A DNA stretch of 10,165 bases. It comes from Candidatus Heimdallarchaeota archaeon (GTDB taxonomy: Archaea > Asgardarchaeota > Heimdallarchaeia > JABLTI01). This document shows, piece after piece, positions 1 through 6,192 of this stretch (positions are counted from its first letter, which is position 1; every line of letters starts with the position of its first letter). A model generated the notes under the pieces. It was not told the origin of the DNA. It did no database searches and saw nothing but the letters and a program-made list of their open reading frames with translations. A program made the position numbers and the translations under genes. Location: the NCBI GenBank assembly GCA_030602675.1, contig JAUVZH010000057.1:1-10165 (forward strand), in the 5' to 3' direction.

Positions 1-21
1 CTTCTTTATACTTGTAATAAC

Positions 22-35
22 TAAAATAAAAGGTT
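22..35 (-). terminator. Possible weak T-rich terminator after the hydrolase gene
   Basis: Read on the minus strand, the bases just past the hydrolase stop codon contain two short T runs (CCTTTTATTTTAG). Archaeal intrinsic termination needs only U-rich tracts, so this could end the minus-strand operon. The runs are short and the region is AT-rich, so the call is weak. Positions 1-65 hold nothing else I can support. Confidence 0.22.
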
Positions 36-65
36 TCGAGAAATTACTTTGAAGAACAATGACGG

Positions 66-917
66 TTACAAGCTATCAATATTCTTCTTTACAAACTTGG
101 CAAACTCTTTTGCATCAGGATTGAAATGCATATAACCAAAATAAGGCATTTGAAATAACTTGCTATTTGTAATCAGTTTTTGAATCTCAAAACACTCAGC
201 TTCAGGATGATAGATATCATCCTTCGTACCAAAAATCCAAGTTGGACATTTAATTGCTTTAAAATCCTCAGAACTATCCCATCTAGATATTTGTCTATTT
301 TTCTTTTCGCGCCAAGAGGTTCCTGTTTCAATGTAACGCTTGTATGTATCATATTGAATTCCTTCTGGAACAATCGTTTTAAACCACTTTTTTGTCACAG
401 CTTTTAGAAATGGTTGAAGAATGAAACTAGGAAGAAGATAAGTAACAAAAATCAGCTTTTGAGAAGTATTCGGTTTTCTTATTGGCCCAAGTAAAACTAT
501 GCCTACAGGATTTAATAATTTTTCAGCTATAGCCCTAGCAATATACATTCCTGAATTACTAGATGCTATAATTACAGTTTTGTTTAATTCAAGATTAAAA
601 TGCTTTAACGTATCAAAAATATCTCTAGCATATCGGAAAATGTCACCTTTATGTCTAAATTTCAACTTTGATGAAGGTTTTTCTCGAGTCTCAAGAACAT
701 AAAGGTTGAAATCCTCATAAATAGCATCAAGAAAGTCACTCCAAGCCTCTCGAATAGCAAGATAACCTGATAGGAAAAGAACATTTTTGACATCTTTAGA
801 ATAGACATTTCTTATAACTAGTAATTCTGCTCCATCGGACATCTTAATGTATTCCTTAACAGAATTTTCGTAAAATAATGCGTGTTGATTTTTTATTATC
901 TCTTCAACATCAATCAT
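66..917 (-). CDS. Alpha/beta-hydrolase fold protein
   Basis: Probable serine hydrolase of the alpha/beta fold, 283 residues from the ATG at 915-917, cytoplasmic (no signal peptide seen). The fold is suggested by an early strand-loop (VLFLSGYLAI, about residues 46-55, oxyanion-loop position), a nucleophile elbow ASSNSGM (about 118-124, Ser120 the likely nucleophile), an acid in GTKDD (Asp233 or Asp234) and a late histidine in GYMHFNP (His264). The elbow is atypical: it reads A-S-S-N-S instead of G-x-S-x-G. A longer frame opens at 1025, but that would overlap the upstream radical SAM gene by 116 bp. The ATG at 917 has a GAGGG site 7 bases upstream and overlaps the upstream stop by only 8 bp, so I chose it. 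It is the last gene of the minus-strand cluster. Substrate unknown; it could be an esterase, thioesterase or a C-C hydrolase. Fold call fairly sure, function not. Confidence 0.72.
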   Translation of the reverse strand: MIDVEEIIKNQHALFYENSVKEYIKMSDGAELLVIRNVYSKDVKNVLFLSGYLAIREAWSDFLDAIYEDFNLYVLETREKPSSKLKFRHKGDIFRYARDIFDTLKHFNLELNKTVIIASSNSGMYIARAIAEKLLNPVGIVLLGPIRKPNTSQKLIFVTYLLPSFILQPFLKAVTKKWFKTIVPEGIQYDTYKRYIETGTSWREKKNRQISRWDSSEDFKAIKCPTWIFGTKDDIYHPEAECFEIQKLITNSKLFQMPYFGYMHFNPDAKEFAKFVKKNIDSL

Positions 918-2211
918 TTCGACGCCCTCTTTTCCCTTGCCATATAGAAAAGAATTTCGGAAAAGTAGTAGCTTGATGCTTTTTGCATATGTTTTCAGAG
1001 ATACTTCTTTCCAATGGAAAAACACGATCCTTGTATAATTGTAATTCTTTGTTTATTTTATTTGCAAAACAACCGCTTTTTGGCAATCCAATTATTTCAT
1101 TCATTTCTAACCAAAGTTTACCAACATCCTCTTTCAAAACATTCCCAAATGACAAAGGAACAAAATCACAGGGTAGTAATTCACCAGAAGGGGTAATATA
1201 GGAATGTTGTGTACCAGCTCCACACCCGAATTTTTCATCACTTTCAAAATAAGCAAAGGTTGTTATCTTTGGATAGGTTAATCGTCTATTATTATATTTC
1301 AATTGAAAATCAATTATTTTCTGTCTTGTAGCTTTATCGAAAATTACCGCTTCATGTTTTTTAGGATCAAATAATCTTCCACTTGTTATTGGTTCAAGAA
1401 TTCTCATTTCATGGACTTTCAGTTTCTTTCCAACCATTAATAATTGTTTTAGATTTTCTTTTGTGACATCATCTTTAGCAAAGAAAGCTTGTAGCATAGT
1501 ATATAATCCTGCATCTCGAGCGTTTTTCAAAGCTTCAATAGAATTATCAAAAGCATCCTTATTATTTCTAAATTCATTGAATTTTGCTTTAATATGTGTA
1601 TCCAAACTTATACCAACTGCGAAAAGACCTGCATCTTTCAATGATTTTGCTCTTTCATAAGTGAACCCTTTACCATTTGTATAAAGAATAGAAGAACTCC
1701 TTTCATCTATAGAGGAAATTATTCCCTCTAAATCATCTTTAAGTAGTGGTTCCCCACCAGTAAGTCCAATTACTGCAGTACCAATATTTTGTATGGCTTC
1801 TATGACTTCTTTCCATTGTTTAGTTGTAAGCTCTTTTCCAACATGTCTTCCTTTTGCACTACAATGTTTACAATTATAATTGCATTTGTTTGTTAGTGCT
1901 AGAAAGAATGATAATGGTGCAGATCTAGTTGCATGCATTTGCTGTGTATAGATATCTTGATCATCAGGAGTTGCTAATGCAAGTTGAAAAAAGGCTTTAG
2001 AAGGAATGGGGGGTAAAAAGGAAGTAAGAACATATTTATCACCAAATTTGACAATCTTTTCTCCTTTAATCATTGTCAACATATACCTGAGTGTATTAAT
2101 GCTAGAAAAATTTGGATCTTGCCTGTAGATCTTCTGAATCTTAAAGATTAATTTGCGAAAATCCTTGTTCAAAAACATCCGCACAACCATAAACAGGTTA
2201 TTGAGATTCAT
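910..2211 (-). CDS. Radical SAM protein with C-terminal SPASM-type auxiliary cluster domain
   Basis: A 433-residue radical SAM enzyme. The [4Fe-4S]-SAM motif is CNYNCKHC (Cys110, Cys114, Cys117), followed by GGEP at 152-155 (SAM amino-group contact) and the strand GISLDTH near 200-206. The C-terminal third carries the SPASM/twitch pattern: Cys330, then PSGELLPC with Cys348, then FGNV at 356-359, with further cysteines at 381 and 409 that could ligate an auxiliary cluster. The first ~95 residues precede the radical SAM barrel; residues 1-30 are basic and hydrophobic and may form an amphipathic helix. SPASM members modify peptides (PqqE, MftC, anSME) or small molecules (AhbD in archaeal heme synthesis), so the substrate cannot be read from the family. 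A GGAG site lies 8 bases before the ATG, and the gap to the methyltransferase is 16 bp, so the two are almost surely co-transcribed. No precursor peptide ORF is visible nearby. Enzyme class sure, reaction unknown. Confidence 0.88.
   Translation of the reverse strand: MNLNNLFMVVRMFLNKDFRKLIFKIQKIYRQDPNFSSINTLRYMLTMIKGEKIVKFGDKYVLTSFLPPIPSKAFFQLALATPDDQDIYTQQMHATRSAPLSFFLALTNKCNYNCKHCSAKGRHVGKELTTKQWKEVIEAIQNIGTAVIGLTGGEPLLKDDLEGIISSIDERSSSILYTNGKGFTYERAKSLKDAGLFAVGISLDTHIKAKFNEFRNNKDAFDNSIEALKNARDAGLYTMLQAFFAKDDVTKENLKQLLMVGKKLKVHEMRILEPITSGRLFDPKKHEAVIFDKATRQKIIDFQLKYNNRRLTYPKITTFAYFESDEKFGCGAGTQHSYITPSGELLPCDFVPLSFGNVLKEDVGKLWLEMNEIIGLPKSGCFANKINKELQLYKDRVFPLERSISENICKKHQATTFPKFFSIWQGKRGRRND
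925..929 (-). promoter_or_regulatory. Shine-Dalgarno site that sets the hydrolase start
   Basis: GAGGG on the minus strand lies 7 bases before the ATG at 915-917. That ATG overlaps the TGA of the radical SAM gene (910-912), giving an 8-base start/stop overlap typical of translational coupling. This supports the shorter hydrolase start over the upstream in-frame ATG at 1025. Confidence 0.6.
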
Positions 2212-2227
2212 ACAGCAGACTCCAATC

Positions 2228-3106
2228 TTATTTTCTGAATATAGCTTGGATAAAACGGTGATTAATTATATACCCTTTCTGTGAATAATACTTTTTTGCT
2301 ATTTCATTAATTATCTCTTTTTCAATTTCATTATTATCTGTGAAGATACAACCTGTTCCTGCTAGAGCACCTGTTTGTTTTAACCAAAGGTAGAGATCTT
2401 GAGCTTTACTAAAGCTAACAAATTCTTCTACAGTATTAGTAAATAAAGTTTGAAATGAATGGTTTTCAAACCAAGATCTTATATCATTTTCATCTTTTGG
2501 TAATTGATAACTGATCTCTAAAATTTTCTTAATTTCTGATGGATACTTTTTCATTGTATTAATGTAAATTTCATGTATTCCTTCTAATGTTCCTTTACAA
2601 TTTAGTATAAAATGGGTAGTCCCTCCTTTTTTCAATATTCGATAAAAGTGTTTTATTACTTTTTTATGATTAAAATAAGGAAGTGCATATCCACAGTAAA
2701 TAGCATCATATTTTTCATCAGACTCATCTTGGAGAAAAGGATAACCATCTTGAACAAAGAATTCACATCTTTTATCTGTGATGTTGCTTTTAGCAATTTC
2801 AATCATTTTATCAGAAATATCTACAGCAACGATTTTCACTGACTTACTTGGTAGTTCTTTCAACAATACATCAGTAATATAGCCAGTTCCACAAGCAAAA
2901 TCCAAAATTAGTGGTCCTTCTTTGTCAATTATCATATCAGCTCTAATTATTTGATCAGTGTATTTCTTCATCCTTTTGAGCCAATTTTGATAAGTCGGAG
3001 CAACAATATTGTACTCATCTTTGTAATCTTGTGCTTTCACGCTTTTACCTGTCAGATAAAGAAAGATTATTTTTAGGTAAGAAAATAACGATTTGATTAC
3101 TTTCAT
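2228..3106 (-). CDS. Class I SAM-dependent methyltransferase with hydrophobic N-terminus
   Basis: A 292-residue Rossmann-fold methyltransferase. Motif I is ILDFACGTGYITD (about residues 67-79), the acidic ribose-binding residue follows in VAVDISDKM (about 94-102), a motif IV-like segment reads YDAIYCGYALPYF, and RILKKGG is the usual helix-turn after strand 5. This is the UbiE/Methyltransf_11-like type that acts on small molecules. The first ~20 residues (KSLFSYLKIIFLYLTGK) are hydrophobic and basic, which could tether the enzyme to the membrane or to a lipid-like substrate; this is inference. The start is the ATG at 3104-3106, because AAGGAG sits 5 bases before it; the TTG one codon upstream would leave only 2 bases. 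It is the second gene of the minus-strand cluster, 73 bp after the SDR and 16 bp before the radical SAM gene. Methyl acceptor unknown. Confidence 0.85.
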   Translation of the reverse strand: MKVIKSLFSYLKIIFLYLTGKSVKAQDYKDEYNIVAPTYQNWLKRMKKYTDQIIRADMIIDKEGPLILDFACGTGYITDVLLKELPSKSVKIVAVDISDKMIEIAKSNITDKRCEFFVQDGYPFLQDESDEKYDAIYCGYALPYFNHKKVIKHFYRILKKGGTTHFILNCKGTLEGIHEIYINTMKKYPSEIKKILEISYQLPKDENDIRSWFENHSFQTLFTNTVEEFVSFSKAQDLYLWLKQTGALAGTGCIFTDNNEIEKEIINEIAKKYYSQKGYIINHRFIQAIFRK

Positions 3107-3111
3107 CAATT

Positions 3112-3117
3112 CTCCTT
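3112..3117 (-). promoter_or_regulatory. Shine-Dalgarno site that sets the methyltransferase start
   Basis: AAGGAG on the minus strand, 5 bases before the ATG at 3104-3106. It favours this ATG over the adjacent in-frame TTG at 3107-3109. Confidence 0.6.
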
Positions 3118-3147
3118 ATAATAAAAACTAGGATATTGAATAATAAA

Positions 3148-3163
3148 AATTTCTTAAAAAAAA
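3148..3163 (-). terminator. T8/T5 tract between the SDR and methyltransferase genes
   Basis: On the minus strand a run of eight T (3156-3163), then AAGAAATTTTT, lies 17 bases past the SDR stop codon. Archaeal RNA polymerase terminates at such U-tracts without a stem-loop, so some transcripts may stop here. If so, the SDR is a separate or partly separate unit, and the three genes after it may also have their own promoter. In AT-rich DNA such a tract can also be neutral. Confidence 0.35.
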
Positions 3164-3179
3164 GAGATGGAAATTGGGT

Positions 3180-4190
3180 TTACATACCAAAATATTTTGG
3201 TAGTAGCCAATCTACAAGTTCATCTGTTACAACTCGTCGAATCAAGAAAGTAAGGAATTTTTGTTCAAAGGTGCCTGATTTATAGTTAACCTTTGGCTTT
3301 TTTGCATTCATTATTTTAGCAACTGTTTTAGAAATCGTTATTGGAGGTGGAGCAACTATCAAATTTTGTACGATAACCTTCCAAGTCCTTTTAACTGCAT
3401 CATAGTAAGGTGAGCTTTTAGATTCAGGTGGATTCTCTAGCATTGTTTTTAGCTCATTTGATTTATCTGTTTTACCTTCGTCAGTTGATAAAACGTGCAT
3501 GTTAACGTTGAAGCTAGTATTAATGTCACTTGGGAGAATTGCTGATACCTTAATATTAAATTCCTTTAATTCCATTCTTAAGCCCTCGGTAAAGATCTTA
3601 ATCGCTGTTTTTGAAGCACTGTAATGAGCTTGAAATGGAATTGATATGAAAGCTCCAAGTGTACTAGTATTAATTATCTGACCACTTCGTCTTTCCCTCA
3701 TTTTAGGTAAAACTGCTTTGATAACTCTTACCGATCCAAATAGATTAGTTTCAAAGGTATTTTTCCAATCATCCATTGAAAGAAATTCTGCACTGTGGAA
3801 ATAGCTAAGACCAGCATTATTTATTAGTACATCAATCCCTCGACCATTAATCTTGACTGCATCTGTCTCTATTTCAGACATAGCTTTTTTTACTGAATCG
3901 TCATCTGTAACATCCATTGAATAGAATTTTATTTTTCTTAACAAAGTATCAAGATTACTTTTGATTTTTTTGGGAATCTTAGATTTAACAGATTTTACTT
4001 GACTCTTTTTCTTGTTCGAAAATTTCCATTTTGTATGATCTCTCAAATAAATTTCCTTAAGAGTATCGAGGTTAATTTTTTCTGCTTTCCGACTCGTCCC
4101 TAAAACTGTATACCCTAATGATGTTAAATAAATAGCATGTGATAGTCCAATACCTGATGAAGCTCCAGTTACAACAACTACTTTATTCAC
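3180..4190 (-). CDS. Short-chain dehydrogenase/reductase (SDR) with lysine-rich insertion
   Basis: A 336-residue NAD(P)-dependent oxidoreductase. It has the classical-SDR cofactor motif TGASSGIG (residues 8-15), the DVTD strand end (93-96), NNAG (124-127), and the catalytic set Ser176 (NTSTLGA) with YSASK giving Tyr190 and Lys194; Asn149 in FETNLFG completes the tetrad. Arg34 after strand 2 (GTSRK) suggests NADPH preference. Classical SDRs have about 250 residues. The extra length comes from a lysine-rich insertion at about 50-88, between strands 2 and 3, and a long C-terminal part (about 225-336). That tail (PPPITISKTVAKIM..., then VDWLLPKYFG) resembles the extended ends of 17-beta-HSD or retinol-dehydrogenase-like SDRs, which act on lipid-like ketones or alcohols. 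The start is GTG, with AGGAG 10 bases upstream. First gene of the minus-strand cluster. Exact substrate unknown. Confidence 0.88.
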   Translation of the reverse strand: MNKVVVVTGASSGIGLSHAIYLTSLGYTVLGTSRKAEKINLDTLKEIYLRDHTKWKFSNKKKSQVKSVKSKIPKKIKSNLDTLLRKIKFYSMDVTDDDSVKKAMSEIETDAVKINGRGIDVLINNAGLSYFHSAEFLSMDDWKNTFETNLFGSVRVIKAVLPKMRERRSGQIINTSTLGAFISIPFQAHYSASKTAIKIFTEGLRMELKEFNIKVSAILPSDINTSFNVNMHVLSTDEGKTDKSNELKTMLENPPESKSSPYYDAVKRTWKVIVQNLIVAPPPITISKTVAKIMNAKKPKVNYKSGTFEQKFLTFLIRRVVTDELVDWLLPKYFGM

Positions 4191-4261
4191 TTTGATTTAT
4201 CTCCTGCAAGAAATTCTTTTGATATACAAAAAATTACCAAGTAACAGTTTTCATCTTTGAG

Positions 4262-4285
4262 CCACCAAAAGATTTCATTTAGTGG
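4262..4285 (-). promoter_or_regulatory. Possible hairpin in the SDR operon leader
   Basis: On the minus strand CCACTAAA (4278-4285) can pair with TTTGGTGG (4262-4269) as an 8-bp RNA stem with one U-G wobble and an 8-base loop. On the plus strand the same pair has a C-A mismatch, so the structure favours minus-strand RNA. It lies 72 bases upstream of the SDR GTG. It could instead be an imperfect DNA operator (CCACYAAA inverted repeat) or chance. Confidence 0.25.
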
Positions 4286-4323
4286 ATATCAGAAGTGTTT
4301 TTAGGTTTTTTCCTACTAATTGG

Positions 4324-4331
4324 TTTATAAG
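4324..4331. promoter_or_regulatory. Candidate TATA element in the divergent 4191-4424 region
   Basis: TTTATAAG on plus reads CTTATAAA on minus, so it matches an archaeal TATA box in both directions. Used leftward it would place a start near 4300, giving a ~110-base SDR leader that contains the possible hairpin at 4262-4285. Used rightward it would start near 4352, giving a ~70-base leader for the HAD gene. A second rightward candidate, the 10-bp palindrome AACTATAGTT at 4398-4407, would give a nearly leaderless HAD transcript. AT-rich DNA makes all of these weak. I see no ORF or RNA gene in this 234-bp gap. Confidence 0.25.
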
Positions 4332-4424
4332 TAAAAAACAGCAATATTCTAGAACTTGAACCAAACATTATTATTCTAAAGTTACAAACAAAAGAAAAAC
4401 TATAGTTCTTTACATGGTGTTAAA

Positions 4425-5069
4425 ATGATAAAAATGGTTACTTTAGATTTCGATGGAACAACTGCTGATACTATGCCAACTTTAGAAAAGATTGCTGTCA
4501 GACTAATGACAGAGAATTATCAGTTGGAAGAGAGCAAAGCAAGAACTATGTATCTCAATACTACTGGATTGCCTTTTGAACAACAAATAGGAATCTTATT
4601 CCCTGACAATGAAATAAATGATAAAGTGATAACTCAGTTCGAAAAAGAAAAAATTGAGAGTATCTTTAATCTACTTTTATTTGTAGATGCTAAAGAAACG
4701 ATTAGCTCTTTAAGAAAACAAGGTTATTTAGTAGCAATATCAAGTTCAACGATTCAACCAACAATCGAAAAATATTGTCTGCAAAATGGATTAGAAGTTG
4801 ATCAAATTCTTGGGTACCGAAAGGGTTTTGAAAAGGGTAAAGATCATTTTGATTTCCTAATGAAGAAATTCGATCTGCTAGCTGAAGAGATGGTTTATGT
4901 TGGTGATTCATTAAAAGATTGTGAACGAGCTCAAGGAAGTGAGATATTATTCATAGCTAAGCTAGGAATGTTTTCTGTTGAGCAGTTTAATGAAATTTCC
5001 AAATCAAAAATTATAATTAAAGATTTGTTAGAGCTTATAGATTTAATACCAAAACTAAATCACGAATAA
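4425..5069 (+). CDS. HAD-superfamily hydrolase (phosphatase-like), first of two
   Basis: A 214-residue haloacid-dehalogenase-fold hydrolase with all four motifs: motif I LDFDGT (nucleophile Asp8, acid Asp10), motif II AISSS (Ser106 or Ser107), motif III Lys138 in KGKDHF, and motif IV GDSLKD (Asp161, Asp165). Residues ~15-85 form the alpha-helical C1 cap seen in phosphoglycolate-phosphatase/beta-phosphoglucomutase-like members. It probably hydrolyses a small phosphorylated metabolite in the cytoplasm. The ATG at 4425 has a GGTG sequence 6 bases upstream; the in-frame ATG at 4434 would trim three residues without losing a motif. The stop is 17 bp before the LipS-like radical SAM gene, so the two are probably co-transcribed, but no known step of lipoate synthesis needs a phosphatase. 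Substrate unknown. Confidence 0.85.
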   Translation: MIKMVTLDFDGTTADTMPTLEKIAVRLMTENYQLEESKARTMYLNTTGLPFEQQIGILFPDNEINDKVITQFEKEKIESIFNLLLFVDAKETISSLRKQGYLVAISSSTIQPTIEKYCLQNGLEVDQILGYRKGFEKGKDHFDFLMKKFDLLAEEMVYVGDSLKDCERAQGSEILFIAKLGMFSVEQFNEISKSKIIIKDLLELIDLIPKLNHE

Positions 5070-5086
5070 CAGGTTAACTTTCGGAT

Positions 5087-6088
5087 GTGCATTTTTTGAG
5101 AATAAGAGCATCAATAGGAACTGCAGCAGCACTTGGTCTGGAAAGAATAAAAATAGATGCTCTACCAACCACAGCTTATCTAATGATGTATTCAAAAGAG
5201 TCATGCCTATCAAATTGTGCTTTTTGTCCACAAGCTAGAGAGAGCTCAAGCAAAATCAATAGTCTCTCAAGAGTATTGTGGCCTGAGTATAATCTTGATG
5301 ATATTATTTTACATTTAAAGAAAAATTCAGCAAAACTCAAACGTATTTGTATTCAAACTATAAGATTCAAAAATTCAGATAAAGAATTGTTAAAGCTTCT
5401 AAGGATTTTATGGGAAAGTAATCTATCAATTCCATTAACTGTTTGTTGTTACCCAACAACAAATGATGTTTTTAGAGAAATGAAAGAATTTGGGGTATCT
5501 AGAGTTGGCATCTCATTTGATTGTGCAACACCCAAAATTTTTGAAAATATCAAAGGATTGAACAGAGAAAGCGATATTTCTTGGCAGAAACTAGAAAATA
5601 CAATTCATGAAGCACAAAAAATTTTTGGTAATAGATTTGTAAGCACACATCTAATTGTCGGATTAGGTGAGACTGAAAAAGAAGCAGTTGAATTCATCCA
5701 AAGATTCTATGATCAGAAAATTACTGTAGGGTTATTTGCATTTACACCAATAAAAGGAACAGCTTTAGAGAATCGTCCACAACCTTCTCTAGATTCATAT
5801 AGGAGAATCCAATTTGCAAGACATTTAATATTTTCAGACATATCATCTTTCTCTGAAATGAAGTTTAGTGATTCAAAGGATGATTTTAATAAAGTTGTTA
5901 GTTTTGGCATACATAGACAGAAATTAGATGAAGAACTAACAACTGGTAAACCATTCAGAACTAGTGGTTGTCCTCATTGCAATAGACCATTCTATAATGA
6001 ATCACCAGGAAAAGAACTTTATAATTATCCTTGGGAGCTTAATTCTGATGAAGTAAAGAGGATTAGAACATATTTCTCTGATTTCTAA
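5087..6088 (+). CDS. BioB-like radical SAM protein, probable lipoyl synthase subunit of the LipS1/LipS2 type
   Basis: A 333-residue radical SAM enzyme. Cys40, Cys44 and Cys47 (CLSNCAFC, followed by PQAR) bind the SAM cluster, and HLIVGLGETE (188-197) is the SAM-contact strand of the BioB/LipA branch. Other conserved-looking cysteines are Cys88 (ICIQTIRF), Cys120-Cys121 and Cys146; they could carry a second, sacrificial cluster. The C-terminal segment SGCPHCNRPFYNE (293-305) with YNYPWEL is what I associate with archaeal biotin-synthase-like proteins later shown to be LipS1/LipS2, which together insert sulfur at C6 and C8 of protein-bound octanoate. A lipoate ligase lies downstream, which supports this. 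I cannot tell LipS1 from LipS2, and the partner is not in the window; biotin synthase is the alternative. The ATG at 5085 is out of frame and stops at once, so GTG at 5087 is the start (a TTG at 5096 is possible). Confidence 0.72.
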   Translation: MHFLRIRASIGTAAALGLERIKIDALPTTAYLMMYSKESCLSNCAFCPQARESSSKINSLSRVLWPEYNLDDIILHLKKNSAKLKRICIQTIRFKNSDKELLKLLRILWESNLSIPLTVCCYPTTNDVFREMKEFGVSRVGISFDCATPKIFENIKGLNRESDISWQKLENTIHEAQKIFGNRFVSTHLIVGLGETEKEAVEFIQRFYDQKITVGLFAFTPIKGTALENRPQPSLDSYRRIQFARHLIFSDISSFSEMKFSDSKDDFNKVVSFGIHRQKLDEELTTGKPFRTSGCPHCNRPFYNESPGKELYNYPWELNSDEVKRIRTYFSDF

Positions 6089-6140
6089 TATTTTATTACA
6101 TGTAGTTCTTTTAATTTGAAAAGCAATATAAATCAGATAT

Positions 6141-6180
6141 TTAATATAATGTTTAGATTACTGAACAGACAGTATAATTT
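6141..6180 (+). promoter_or_regulatory. Candidate promoter region before the zinc-ribbon gene
   Basis: The 104-bp gap after the LipS-like gene holds several TATA-like elements: ATATAAAT near 6125, TTAATATAATG at 6141-6151 and AGTATAATTT at 6171-6180. The middle one would start transcription near 6172, giving a leader of about 20 bases before the ATG. A new transcription unit for the zinc-ribbon and ligase genes is therefore possible. The call is weak because of base composition. Confidence 0.25.
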
Positions 6181-6192
6181 GACAATGGACAA

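Noticed and set aside
918..1025. Upstream 36-codon extension of the hydrolase frame (ATG at 1025)
   Set aside because: It would overlap the radical SAM gene by 116 bp, while the ATG at 917 has a Shine-Dalgarno site and an 8-bp coupled overlap. The extension is a shadow of the radical SAM C-terminus.
910..4190. RiPP cluster with a short precursor peptide
   Set aside because: The radical SAM/SPASM class raised it, but the gaps (2212-2227, 3107-3179, 4191-4424) hold no short ORF with a ribosome site and a leader/core layout.
4398..4407. 10-bp palindrome AACTATAGTT upstream of the first HAD gene
   Set aside because: Several 10-bp palindromes are expected by chance here. It is kept only as a possible TATA element, not as an operator.
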